From CAVVAH01 sp963746175 (lineage in GTDB: Bacteria; Actinomycetota; Actinomycetes; JACCUZ01), in NCBI GenBank assembly GCA_963746175.1, contig CAVVAH010000001.1:868001-932000 (forward strand): a DNA stretch of 64,000 nt. The letters are read 5' to 3'. Shown one piece after another: positions 38,911-48,518 of the stretch. Within the stretch, counting starts at the first letter, position 1. Every line of letters starts with the position of its first letter. Made by a program: the position numbers and the translations under genes. The notes under the pieces were generated by a model. That model was not told where the DNA came from, made no database searches, and saw only the letters and a program-made list of their open reading frames with translations.

Positions 38911-40215
38911 CTACCTGGTCCGCGCCGGGCGCGCGGCACCGGTGCCCGTGGACGCCGGCCGCGAGGAGGGGATCCGCCTGGCCCGCGACGTGGCGTCGAC
39001 CTTCCGGCGTCGGGCGAGCAGCGACCGCAGCCGGCGCCGGCGGGCGACACGCGGCCGCGCGAAGGACAGCAGCATCCCGAGGCCGAGCATCGTCGGGACC
39101 AGCGCCGAGCCGCCGTACGACACGAGGGGCAGCGGCACGCCGGTGATGGGCAGCAGGCCGAGCACGGCGCCGATGTTGACCAGCGCCTGCACGAGCACCC
39201 ACGCGGTGACGCCGGCGGCGGCGTAGCGGACGAACGGCTCGGTGGCCTCGAGTGCGACGCGGAGGCCGGCATAGCCGATGAGCCCGAACAGCGCGAGCAC
39301 GACGAGGGTCCCGGCGAGACCGAGCTCCTCGCCGATGATCGCGAAGATGAAGTCGGTGTGCGCCGCGGGGAGGCTGCCCCACTTCTCCTTGGAGCCGCCC
39401 AGGCCGACGCCCCACCAGCCGCCGGACGCGAGGGCGAACTTCCCGTGCAGCGCCTGCATCCCGTTGCCGAGGGGGTCGGCCTGGTCGGGGTGCAGCCACA
39501 CCGTGATGCGCGACATCCGGGTGGACCGCGTGTTGACCATGTACGCGAAGACCAGCGCGGCCGGCGCGGCCGCCAGCAGGTACAGCCGGGTCGGCGCGCC
39601 GGCCACCCACAGCAGGGCGGCGAGGATCGCGGCGATGATGATCGCCGTCCCGAGGTCGCCGCCGAGCAGGACGAGCGCGAGGATGAAGCCGCCGACCGGG
39701 ACGATCGGCACGAGCAGGTGCTTCCACTGGCCGATCAGCCGCTCCTTGCGGGCCAGCAGGTCGGACGCCCACAGCACCAGCGCGAGCTTCGCCAGCTCCG
39801 ACGGCTGGATACGGAACGGTCCGCCGAAGTCGAGCCAGTTCTTGTTGCCGTTGACCTCGGTGCCGGCGACGACGACGAGCACCAGCAGCGCGACGGACGC
39901 CACCAGACCGAGGTGCGCGAACAGCCGCCACGCCTTGGCCGGCAGTCGCGACGCGAACCACATGAGCGGCAGCCCGATGACCACCCACATCGCCTGCTTG
40001 CTGACGATCGCCGTCGACGAGCCCATGAACGCGAAGGCGACGACGCTGGACGCCGAGAAGACCATGACGACGCCGAGCACCAGCAGCAGCGTGCTGGCGC
40101 CGAGCAGCAGGTAGTACGGCGTGGCCGGCCGTTGCAGCAGCGACACGTGCGCGGTCGCGGCGTCCTGCTCGGACCCCGGGGTGCGCAGCCCCGGTGTCTC
40201 GGTGACCGCGCTCAC
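38911..40215 (-). CDS. ftsW: SEDS peptidoglycan glycosyltransferase FtsW
   Basis: This 434-residue integral membrane protein polymerises lipid II at the septum with FtsI. Multiple helices are visible, beginning YYLLLGASTLLLVLGVVMVF. SEDS signatures are WLDFGGPFRIQPSELAKLAL, LLGGDLGTAIII, GEELGLAGTLVVL and GVPLPLVSYGGSAL. A basic C-terminal tail follows. The GTG at 40215 overlaps the murD stop as GTGA. Confidence 0.96.
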   Translation of the reverse strand: MSAVTETPGLRTPGSEQDAATAHVSLLQRPATPYYLLLGASTLLLVLGVVMVFSASSVVAFAFMGSSTAIVSKQAMWVVIGLPLMWFASRLPAKAWRLFAHLGLVASVALLVLVVVAGTEVNGNKNWLDFGGPFRIQPSELAKLALVLWASDLLARKERLIGQWKHLLVPIVPVGGFILALVLLGGDLGTAIIIAAILAALLWVAGAPTRLYLLAAAPAALVFAYMVNTRSTRMSRITVWLHPDQADPLGNGMQALHGKFALASGGWWGVGLGGSKEKWGSLPAAHTDFIFAIIGEELGLAGTLVVLALFGLIGYAGLRVALEATEPFVRYAAAGVTAWVLVQALVNIGAVLGLLPITGVPLPLVSYGGSALVPTMLGLGMLLSFARPRVARRRRLRSLLARRRKVDATSRARRIPSSRPASTGTGAARPARTR

Positions 40216-41699
40216 GTGGCCGGCGCGGGCGGCGTCGTGGTGGCGCCGGCCAGGCGCAGCGCGGCGGCGGCGAACGCGTCGCCCCGCTCGGCGTAGTCGC
40301 GGAACATGTCCATCGACGCGCAGGCCGGCGCGAGCAGGACGGTGTCGCCGGGGCGGGCGAGGTCGGCGGCGGCGCGCACGACCTCGTCCATCACCACGGC
40401 GGTGTCCATCGGACCAGTGTCGGGTGCGACCACCTCGACGACGGGGATCTCCGGCGCGTGTCGCGCCAGCGCCTCGGCCACCAGGGCGCGGTCGGCACCG
40501 ATCAGGACCGCGCCGCGGAGCCGGTCCGCCGTCGCCGCGACGAGCTCCTCGAAGCGGGCGCCCTTGGCGAGCCCGCCGGCCACCCAGACCACGCTCGGGA
40601 ACGACTGCAGCGACGCGGCCGCCGCGTGTGCGTTGGTCGCCTTGGAGTCGTCGACGTACGCGACGTCGTGGACCGTCGTGACGTACGCGATCCGGTGCGC
40701 GCCGGGGTCGAAGGCCCGCAGCCCGGCCGCCACGTCGCGTGGGTGCACGGCGAGCCGGCCGCCGGTCGCGCTGTTGAGGGCCCGGGCCAGCGCGGCGGCC
40801 GCCAGGGCGTTCGCGACGTTGTGCGGGCCGGCCACCGGGATGTCGGACAGGCCACCGATCACCACGCCGCCGCCCACACGGTCGATCTCGACGTCGTCCG
40901 CGTCGACGCCGATGCAACGGTCGACGAGGACGTCGTCGACGACCCCGAAGCATGCATCGGAGCCGGGTCGCGCGCTGAACGACTGCCGGTCCTGGTGCCG
41001 CTCCACCAGCCTGGTGACGAGCGGGTCGTCGGCGTTGTAGACGCAGTACCAGTCGCTGCGCCAGACGAGCGCCTTGTCCTCGGCGTAGGCCTCGAGCGAC
41101 CCGTGCCAGTCCAGGTGGTCCGCCGCAATGTTGAGGAGCGCGCCGGAGATGAACTCGACCGTGGTGGTCCAGTGCAGCTGGAAGCTGGACACCTCGACGG
41201 CGAGCACGTCGTACGGCGGGTCGGCGAGCACCGCGTCCAGCACCGGGAAGCCGACGTTGCCGGTGGCGACGGCGCGGTGCCCGGCGGCGCGCAGGATCGA
41301 CGCGAGCATCTCGACAGTCGTGGTCTTGCCATTGGTGCCGGTGACGCCGAGCCACTCCTGGCCCTCGGGCCGCAGCCGGTACGCCAGCTCGACGTCGCCC
41401 CACACGGAGACACCGCTGGCTGCGGCCGCGACGAGCAGCGGTGAGTCCGGCCGCCAGCCTGGCGAGGTGACGACCAGTGACACGCCGACGGGCAGCGTGT
41501 CGCCGTCTCCGAGCCGGACCTCGGCACCGGCGGCGCGCAGCTCGCCGGCGAGAGCATGTTCGCGTTCACCGTCACGGCCGTCGACGGCCACGACCTCCGC
41601 ACCGAGTCCGAGGAGGGCGCGCACGACCGAGGGCCCGGTGACGCCGAGACCGGCGACGCAGACCCGCGCGCCGTCGAGGTCGAGACCGTCCGTGCTCAC
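40212..41699 (-). CDS. murD: UDP-N-acetylmuramoyl-L-alanine-D-glutamate ligase
   Basis: This 495-residue ligase adds D-Glu. It shows VCVAGLGVTGPSVV at the N-terminus, the ATP loop LGVTGTNGKTTTVEML, AVEVSSFQLHW, NIAADHLDWHGSL and YVDDSKATNAHAAAASL. Both ends overlap neighbours as GTGA. Confidence 0.97.
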   Translation of the reverse strand: MSTDGLDLDGARVCVAGLGVTGPSVVRALLGLGAEVVAVDGRDGEREHALAGELRAAGAEVRLGDGDTLPVGVSLVVTSPGWRPDSPLLVAAAASGVSVWGDVELAYRLRPEGQEWLGVTGTNGKTTTVEMLASILRAAGHRAVATGNVGFPVLDAVLADPPYDVLAVEVSSFQLHWTTTVEFISGALLNIAADHLDWHGSLEAYAEDKALVWRSDWYCVYNADDPLVTRLVERHQDRQSFSARPGSDACFGVVDDVLVDRCIGVDADDVEIDRVGGGVVIGGLSDIPVAGPHNVANALAAAALARALNSATGGRLAVHPRDVAAGLRAFDPGAHRIAYVTTVHDVAYVDDSKATNAHAAAASLQSFPSVVWVAGGLAKGARFEELVAATADRLRGAVLIGADRALVAEALARHAPEIPVVEVVAPDTGPMDTAVVMDEVVRAAADLARPGDTVLLAPACASMDMFRDYAERGDAFAAAALRLAGATTTPPAPAT

Positions 41700-42760
41700 G
41701 TGGCGCCGGTGACCCACTCGGCGTAGAACGTGCCGAGACCGAGCGCGACGAGCAGCCCGGCGATGATCCAGAACCTGATGACGATCGTCACCTCGCCCCA
41801 CCCGACGAGCTCGAAATGGTGCTGCAGCGGCGCCATCCGGAAGACGCGCCTCCGGGTGAGCTTGAAGAAGCCGACCTGGACGATGACCGAGAGCGCGATG
41901 AGCACGAACAGGCCGCCGACCAGGACGAGCAGCAGCTCGGTACGGCTGGTGATCGCGAGGCCGGCGAGCGCTCCGCCCAGGGCCAGCGACCCGGTGTCGC
42001 CCATGATGATCTTCGCCGGTGACGCGTTCCACCACAGGAAGCCGAAGCAGGCTCCCATGATCGCGGCCGCGACGACCGCGAGGTCGAGGGGGTCGCGTGC
42101 CTCGTAGCACTTGGCGGCGGCGGCGTCGATCTGGCACTTGTGCCCGAACTGCCAGATCCCGATGAGGATGTACGACGCGAAGACCATCACCGACGTGCCG
42201 GTGGCCAGCCCGTCGAGGCCGTCGGTGAGGTTCACGCCGTTCGACGTGCCGGCGATCATCACGTAGGCCCACACGACGAAGAGCACTGCGCCGAGCGACA
42301 ACCCGGTGTCGCGCAGGAACGAGACCTCGGTCGACGCGGGCGTGAAGCCCTTCCCGTCCGGGAACCGCGTCGCCAGCACGGCGAAGGTGATGGCCACCAC
42401 CGACTGGCCGACGAGCTTCGCGCCGGTACGCAGGCCGAGGCTGCGCTGCTTCGACACCTTGATGTAGTCGTCGAGGAAGCCGACGAGACCCAGCCCGGTC
42501 ATGAGGAACAGCACGAGGAAGCCGGACACCGTCGGGTCGCTGAGCGTGAGCAGGTGCGCGGCGGCGTAGCCGAGCAGGGTGCCGAGAATGATGACGGCGC
42601 CGCCCATGGTCGGCGTACCGCGCTTGGTGTGGTGCGAGGTCGGGCCGTCGTCGCGGATCGGCTGGCCGTAGTTGCGCCGCACCAGCAGCTTGATCGCCAC
42701 CGGAGTGCCGAAGAGCGTGACGATCAGCCCGAAGGACGCCGCCAGCAGGACCTGCCTCAC
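41696..42760 (-). CDS. mraY: Phospho-N-acetylmuramoyl-pentapeptide transferase
   Basis: This 354-residue membrane enzyme makes lipid I from UDP-MurNAc-pentapeptide and undecaprenyl phosphate. It has about ten helices and the family motifs SHHTKRGTPTMGGAVII, LVGFLDDYIKV, AGTSNGVNLTDGLDGLA, IIMGDTGSLALGGALAG and MAPLQHHFELVGW. The short cysteine pair HKCQIDAAAAKCYEARD in a loop is actinobacterial in style. The GTG at 42760 overlaps the murF stop. Confidence 0.97.
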   Translation of the reverse strand: MRQVLLAASFGLIVTLFGTPVAIKLLVRRNYGQPIRDDGPTSHHTKRGTPTMGGAVIILGTLLGYAAAHLLTLSDPTVSGFLVLFLMTGLGLVGFLDDYIKVSKQRSLGLRTGAKLVGQSVVAITFAVLATRFPDGKGFTPASTEVSFLRDTGLSLGAVLFVVWAYVMIAGTSNGVNLTDGLDGLATGTSVMVFASYILIGIWQFGHKCQIDAAAAKCYEARDPLDLAVVAAAIMGACFGFLWWNASPAKIIMGDTGSLALGGALAGLAITSRTELLLVLVGGLFVLIALSVIVQVGFFKLTRRRVFRMAPLQHHFELVGWGEVTIVIRFWIIAGLLVALGLGTFYAEWVTGAT

Positions 42761-44202
42761 CGGGTGCCGGCCCCTTCCGCGCGCTCGCCCCGCACATCGG
42801 TCCCGTCCGACGGCTCTGCCAGCAGCGCCTCGGCGATCGCTTCCAGTCCGCTGCTGCGCGAGGCCTTCACCAGCACCACGTCTCCGGGACGCACCTCGGC
42901 CCTGAGCAGGGCGAGTGCGGAGCCGACGTCCGGCACGGCCACGGTCCCCTCTCCCTCGGCGGCACCCTCGGCGAGGGCTCCTGCATGCACCGGTCCGGCG
43001 CCCTCGCCCACGGCGACGACCCGCTGCACGCCCGACCTGACCGCCAGTCTGCCTGCCGCCTCGTGCTCCGAGGCGGAGGCCGCGCCGAGCTCGAGCATCT
43101 CGCCGAGCACCGCCCAGCTGCGCCGGCCGGCCGCCATCGCGGCCAGCGCGGCGAGCGCGGCCGCCGTGGAGTCGGGGTTCGCGTTGTAGGCGTCGTTGAC
43201 GACGGTCACGCCGTCCGGCCGCTCGGTGACGTCCATCCGCCACCTGCTGCGCGGGGTCGCGGTGGCCAGCGCGGCGGCGACCCCGTCGACGGTCGCGCCC
43301 AGCTCGAGGGCCACCGCGGCGGCGGCGAGAGCGTTGCCGACGTGGTGCGCCCCGTGCAGCGGCAGCGTCACGTCGGCGGCCGTGCCGGCGGCCCGCAGCT
43401 CGAACGTCGGGCGTCCCAGCGGGTCCAGCGAGACGTGCGCTGCGCGCACGTCGGCGTCTGCCGCGAGCCCGACGCGGACCACCCGCGCGGCGGTGACGTC
43501 GGCCATCGCCGACACCAGCGGGTCGTCGGCGTTGAGCACCGCGACGCCGCCCGCGGGCAGCGCCGCGACCAGCTCGCTCTTGGCCCGCGCGGTGGCCTCC
43601 TTCGAGCCGAACTCGCCGGCGTGCGCGGCGCCGACGTTGAGCACGACGCCGATCCGCGGCGGCGTGACCCCGCACAGGTAGGCGATGTGGCCGACGCCGC
43701 GGGCCCCCATCTCGACGACGAGGTGCCTGGTCGTGGTGTCGGCGTCGAGGGCCGTGACCGGCACGCCGACCTCGGTGTTGTACGAGCCGCGCGGCGCGAC
43801 CGTCGGTCCGAGCGGCTCGAGGACGGCGGCCAGCAGGTCCTTCGTGGAGGTCTTCCCCGACGACCCCGTGATCCCCACGACGACCATGCCGCCAGCGACG
43901 AGTGCGTCCACCTGGTGCCGCGCCAGCCGTCCGAGCGCGGTCACGGAGTCGTCGACCAGGACGTGCGGCACCGGCACCGGACGCTGCGCGAGGCACGCGG
44001 CGGCTCCCGCGGCGACGGCGTGCTCGGCGTAGTCGTGGCCGTCGACGCGTTCGCCCACGACGGCGACGAACAACCCCTCCGCCGGCACCGACCGCGAGTC
44101 GGCCGAGGCACCGCCGGTCACCAGGACGTCGCCCGGCGAATCGGTGCCGCCGACCGTGCCGCCGACGACCTCGGCCACCGCCGCGAGGCTCGTCGGCGTC
44201 AT
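42757..44202 (-). CDS. murF: UDP-N-acetylmuramoyl-tripeptide-D-alanyl-D-alanine ligase
   Basis: This 481-residue ligase completes the pentapeptide stem. It shows DSRSVPAEGLFVAVVGERVDG, the ATP loop VVGITGSSGKTSTKDLL, NTEVGVPVTAL, LVVEMGARGVGHIAYL and VVNDAYNANPDSTAAAL. Its ATG overlaps the murE stop as ATGA. Confidence 0.97.
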   Translation of the reverse strand: MTPTSLAAVAEVVGGTVGGTDSPGDVLVTGGASADSRSVPAEGLFVAVVGERVDGHDYAEHAVAAGAAACLAQRPVPVPHVLVDDSVTALGRLARHQVDALVAGGMVVVGITGSSGKTSTKDLLAAVLEPLGPTVAPRGSYNTEVGVPVTALDADTTTRHLVVEMGARGVGHIAYLCGVTPPRIGVVLNVGAAHAGEFGSKEATARAKSELVAALPAGGVAVLNADDPLVSAMADVTAARVVRVGLAADADVRAAHVSLDPLGRPTFELRAAGTAADVTLPLHGAHHVGNALAAAAVALELGATVDGVAAALATATPRSRWRMDVTERPDGVTVVNDAYNANPDSTAAALAALAAMAAGRRSWAVLGEMLELGAASASEHEAAGRLAVRSGVQRVVAVGEGAGPVHAGALAEGAAEGEGTVAVPDVGSALALLRAEVRPGDVVLVKASRSSGLEAIAEALLAEPSDGTDVRGERAEGAGTR

Positions 44203-45770
44203 GCCGGCACCTCGCGCAGCGCCGCCGCGAGCTCGACGCGGTCGTCGAACGGGTGCACGACGCCGCCGATCTCCTGGCCCTGCTCATGACCCTTGCCGGC
44301 GACCACGACGACGTCGTCCGGGCCGGCGAGCCGGACCGCCAGCCGGATGGCCGCCCGGCGGTCGACCTCGACCTCGAGCCGGGCCTCGGCGCCGTCGCGC
44401 AGCGCGGCCTCGGCCCCCCGACGTACCTCGTCGACGATGGCCGCCGGGTCCTCGGACCGCGGGTTGTCGCTGGTGAGCACGGCGACGTCGGCGCCGGTCA
44501 CGGCGATGCCACCCATCACCGGGCGCTTCTGCCGGTCGCGGTCGCCCCCGCAGCCGAGCACCACGACGAGCCGTCCGCCGGCGGGTACCAGTGCGCGCGC
44601 CGTTGCCAGCAGCCGCTCCAGAGCGTCCGGCGAGTGCGCGAAGTCGACCAGGGCGAGCGGCCCACCGGTGCCGTTCGCGACCCGCTCCATCCGGCCGGGC
44701 ACCCCCGGGCAGTCCGCCACACCGGCCGCCGCCGTGGCCGGGTCGACGCCGGTCTCGACGAGCGTCACGACGGCGAGCGCTGCATTGGTGAGGTTGAAGT
44801 CGCCGGCCAGCCGGGTGCCGCAGTCGAGGCGCTCGCCGGCCGGCCCGACGAGGGTGAAGGTGCTCCCCCACGGTCCGACCTCGGCGTCCTCGACCCGCCA
44901 GTGGGCGTCGGCGCCCGACGGCGAGACGGTCGTCACCGGCACGGTGCTGAGCCCGACCAGCCGGCGGCCGTGCGCGTCGTCGATGTCGACGACACCGCGA
45001 CGGGAACGCAGCGGCGTGAACAGCGTCGCCTTCACCTGGAAGTACTCCTCCAGGTCGGCGTGGAAGTCGAGGTGGTCCTCGCTGAGGTTGGTGAAGAGGG
45101 CGACGTCGTACGTGGTCCCGTCGACCCGACCCATGGCGAGCGCGTGGCTGGAGACCTCCATCGCGACCGCCTCGACGCCGCGCTCGCGCATCACCGCGAG
45201 CAGCGCCTGCAGGTCCGGTGCCTCCGGCGTCGTCCGCTCGCTCTTGAGGACGTCGTCGCCGATCCGGGTCTCGATGGTGCCGATGACACCGGTCCGGAGT
45301 CCGGCCCGGCGCAGCCCGGCCTCGAGCAGGTACGCCGTCGTGGTCTTCCCGTTGGTGCCGGTGACGCCGACCATCGTCATGGCGCTCGCCGGCTCGTCGT
45401 AGACCCAGGCCGCGAGCCGCCCGAGGACGGCGCGCGGCGACTCCACGACGTACGTCGGGAGGCCGGCGTCGACGGCGCGCTGCTCGCCGGCTGCGTCGGT
45501 GACGCAGCCGACCGCACCGAGCTCGCGGGCGGCGGCCGCGAAGTCCGCGCCGTGCGCGCGCGAACCGGCCGGCGCGGCGTAGAGGTCACCGGGCCGGACG
45601 GCGCGGGAGTCGAGGGTGACGCCGCTGACGACTGCAGCGTCGAGCGCCGTGCCGCGCCCGCCGCTGGGCCGGACGCCGAGCTGTTCGGCGACCTCGTCGA
45701 GGGTGCGCGCCGGCAGGGCGGACGGCCGCGGCCACGCCCCTGGGGCTGGCGATCCGGCGGGGTGCGGCAC
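44199..45770 (-). CDS. murE: UDP-N-acetylmuramoyl-tripeptide synthetase
   Basis: This ligase of about 523 residues adds the diamino acid. It shows TLDSRAVRPGDLYAAPAG, the ATP loop MVGVTGTNGKTTTAYLLE, AMEVSSHALAMGRVDG and TNLSEDHLDFHADLEEY. The specificity loop is LTSDNPRSEDP; DNPR is the pattern of meso- or LL-diaminopimelate-adding enzymes. The GTG at 45770 is the only sensible start in frame, but its ribosome binding site is poor. The gap to ftsI is 89 nt. Confidence 0.95.
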   Translation of the reverse strand: MPHPAGSPAPGAWPRPSALPARTLDEVAEQLGVRPSGGRGTALDAAVVSGVTLDSRAVRPGDLYAAPAGSRAHGADFAAAARELGAVGCVTDAAGEQRAVDAGLPTYVVESPRAVLGRLAAWVYDEPASAMTMVGVTGTNGKTTTAYLLEAGLRRAGLRTGVIGTIETRIGDDVLKSERTTPEAPDLQALLAVMRERGVEAVAMEVSSHALAMGRVDGTTYDVALFTNLSEDHLDFHADLEEYFQVKATLFTPLRSRRGVVDIDDAHGRRLVGLSTVPVTTVSPSGADAHWRVEDAEVGPWGSTFTLVGPAGERLDCGTRLAGDFNLTNAALAVVTLVETGVDPATAAAGVADCPGVPGRMERVANGTGGPLALVDFAHSPDALERLLATARALVPAGGRLVVVLGCGGDRDRQKRPVMGGIAVTGADVAVLTSDNPRSEDPAAIVDEVRRGAEAALRDGAEARLEVEVDRRAAIRLAVRLAGPDDVVVVAGKGHEQGQEIGGVVHPFDDRVELAAALREVPA

Positions 45771-45859
45771 AGGCAGAGAGGCTATCGGGGCGGCTGGATC
45801 CGCCGTCCGGCTGCCTCTGTCCGGCCGGAGCCGGCCGAGGTCAGAGCAGCCGACGGCGG

Positions 45860-47834
45860 TCAGTTGCCGCGGGCGCCCTTGCCCCAGGTGATGGGGAGCA
45901 GGTGCCGCTTGGTGCCGGTCGGCGGGACCCGCAACGCGTCGAGGGCGAACGACGCGATCTGCTGGAAGACCGGGCCGGCCTGCACGCCGCCGCCGATCGC
46001 CACCTTGGGCGCCTGCAGCGTCACCGCGACGACGATGCCCGGCTTGTCGGCCGGGGCCAACCCGATGAACGACAAGGTGTTTCCGCGGTAGCAGCCGCAC
46101 GTCGGGTCGAACCGCTGCGCGGTCCCGGTCTTGCCACCGACCCGGTAGCCCGGGATCCGGGAGAGCGGCGCCGTGCCGCCGTCGGCGGGGATGGTCTCCA
46201 GGATCCGGCGCACCGTCTGCGCGGTCGTGCTGCTGACGACCCGCGTGCCGCCGGCCTGCGGCGTCCGGACCACGCTGCCGTCGGCGCCGGTGGTCGCCTC
46301 GACCAACCGCGGCGGCACGCGCACCCCGTCGTTGGCGATGGTCGCGAACACCGACGCCATCTGCACGGTGTTGACGGAGTAGCCCTGGCCGAACGTCATC
46401 GTGTAGCCCGTGGTCGACGACCAGTCCCCCGGCTTCAGCATCTCGCCGGACTGCTCGCCCGGCAGGCCGAGGCCGGTGGGCTCGCCGATGCCGAACTTCG
46501 CGAAGTACGGGTAGAGCCGCTTGAGGTTGCCGAGCCGCTCGGCCGCCTTGATGGTGCCGATGTTGCTGGACTTCGCGAGGGTGCCGGCGTACGTCAGGTG
46601 CTCGACGCCGTGCTCCTCGAAGTCCTTGAACGACTTGCCTGCGCGGTACAGCCGGTTGGGCACCGTGATCGGGGTGGTCGGCGAGATCACGCCCTCCTGC
46701 AGCAGCGCCGCGGCAGTGATGACCTTGCCGGTGCTGCCCGGCTCGTACGCCTCGTTGAGCGGGCGGTCGCCGCGGTCCTCGGCGGCGGAGGCACCCGGCT
46801 TGTTCGGGTCGAAGGTCGGCGCGGTCGCCACCGCGAGCAGGTCACCGGTCGACGGCTGGTAGACGATGACGGTGCCGCTCTGCGCGCTGTAGGCCGCGAC
46901 CGCCTTGGCGATCGCCTTCTGCGCGACGTACTGGACGTCGCGGTCGATCGTGAGCCGTACGTCGGAGCCGGCGACCGCGTCCCGCTCGGTGTCCACGCCG
47001 CTCGGGATCCGGCGGCCACCGGCAGACAGCTCGTACGTCGCCGTCCCGGCGCGGCCGGCGAGCGTCTTGTCCAGCGAGTACTCGAGGCCGCCGAGGCCCT
47101 TGCCGTCGGCGCCCACGAAGCCGACGAGGTTCGCCGCGACGCTGCCGTTGGGGTAGACCCGCTTGCTGGTCTGCTCGGAGTAGATGCCGGGCAGCGCCGG
47201 GACTGTCGAAGTCGGGGTGCTGCAGGACCCGGACCTGGCGCCAGGCCGCCGGGGTCACGGACTTGGCGACGTAGACGAAGCGGGCCGTGCCCGTGAGCTT
47301 CTCGCGCAGAACCGTCGGGTCCAGGCCCAGGACCGGCGCGAGCAGCGACGCGGTCACCGCGGGGTCGACGACCTTCGTCTGGTCGGCGGTGACGTTGACC
47401 GCGGCGACGGTGGTGGCCAGCGCCACGCCGTTCCGGTCGGTGATGGTGCCGCGCACCGCGGGCAGGGTGACCGTCCGCAGCCGGCCGGCCTCAGCCTCCG
47501 CGGCGTACGTCGGCGCGTCCAGGCCCTGCAGCTGCACCAGCCGCGCGCCGAACAGCGACAGCACGAACGCGAGCGCGATCACCGCACCGCGCAGCCGGCG
47601 CCCCGAGTCGCCGAGCCGCACTCGGCGCGGCGGCCGCGGGGGTGGCGGGCGGTAGGACGTGTGCGGCCGGGAGGCGCGCGACGGGACCGGGCGGCGACCG
47701 GCGACCGGCCGACCGGAGGGCGCCCGTCGGGGCGCCGGCCGCTCGGCGGGCCGACGCGTGGCACCCGATCCGCGCGCGGGCGCGCCGCGGCGGTCGGGTG
47801 CTGTGGGCCGTGGCGGCCGTTGCCTGGTGGTCAC
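45860..47834 (-). CDS. ftsI: Septal transpeptidase FtsI (PBP3), with one apparent frameshift
   Basis: This is the class B penicillin-binding protein of division. The N-terminal part (from GTG 47834) has a long basic/proline-rich cytoplasmic stretch, one helix (AVIALAFVLSLFGARLVQLQ) and the pedestal start (LPAVRGTITDRNGVALATT). After VLQHPDFD the frame is lost at about 47201-47204 and resumes one base later with PALPGIYSEQTSKRVYPNGS. The catalytic part is intact: EPGSTGKVITAAALL (SxxK), LAKSSNIGT (SxN) and VGGKTGTAQRF (KTG). The gene is essential, so a one-base sequence error is likely. The start overlaps the ftsL stop as GTGA. Confidence 0.92.
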
Positions 47835-48358
47835 CGGCGCGGGCGGCTGCTCGACGAGGCGGACGGGGTGCCGGCCGACGGGCTGGGCGACGTGGAGCCG
47901 GACGCGGACGGCGACGGAGCGGGAGGCGGCGGCGGGGCGACACCGGCCTTGGGCTTGCCCAGGACCTTGCCGTCGGAGAGCCGGATGAACGCCGGGTTCT
48001 CGCTGCGCACCATCCCCAGGGCCTCCGCCTTCGCCGCCAGCCGACGCGGCGACGCCTCCTGCGCGACCTCCTGCTCGAGCGCCTGCTCACGGTCGGTGAG
48101 CACGGCCGAGCGGACCTTGAGGTCGTGCAGCCGGAAGGAGTCCTCCGCCAGGGCGGTGTGCAGGAACAGCAGGCCTGCCAGCCCCCCGGTGAGCAGTGTG
48201 CCGAGCAGGACGACGAACGGCGCGCGCGGCGCGCCGGTGCGCAGCGGTGGGACCAGCCGCAGCGGCTTGCGCGACTGGCCGGGCGCCCGGCCGGTGAGCG
48301 GCCCGACCGGCCGCGCGTGGCTCGGCACCGCCGCTGACGAACGGACCGCTGCACTCAT
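47831..48358 (-). CDS. ftsL: FtsL-like septum formation initiator
   Basis: This 175-residue bitopic protein has a basic N-terminus, one helix (PFVVLLGTLLTGGLAGLLFL) and a short coiled coil (LKVRSAVLTDREQALEQEV, then PRRLAAKAEALGMV). A proline/serine-rich tail follows. Sequence and position between rsmH and ftsI fit FtsL. A purine/G-rich CCGCGGGGGCCCCGA directly precedes the ATG, which is an unusual ribosome binding site. Confidence 0.85.
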   Translation of the reverse strand: MSAAVRSSAAVPSHARPVGPLTGRAPGQSRKPLRLVPPLRTGAPRAPFVVLLGTLLTGGLAGLLFLHTALAEDSFRLHDLKVRSAVLTDREQALEQEVAQEASPRRLAAKAEALGMVRSENPAFIRLSDGKVLGKPKAGVAPPPPPAPSPSASGSTSPSPSAGTPSASSSSRPRR

Positions 48359-48453
48359 TCGGGGCCCCCGCGGAATCGTGCGTCGTTGCAGACGCGCACG
48401 GCGGCGTAGGTCACGGCACGATTCCCGCTCTGGCTGTCTCGGGGCCCCCGCGG
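48359..48453. repeat. Pair of 15-bp direct repeats in the rsmH-ftsL gap
   Basis: TCGGGGCCCCCGCGG occurs at 48359-48373 and again at 48439-48453, exactly 80 bp apart. The first copy covers the ribosome binding site of ftsL. This may be a local duplication. Confidence 0.6.
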
Positions 48454-48518
48454 CGACGCGACTCGCGTGTGAGTCGATCGGTGACCGACGACATCGAGCG
48501 TCGGCGTGGGGATAGGGC

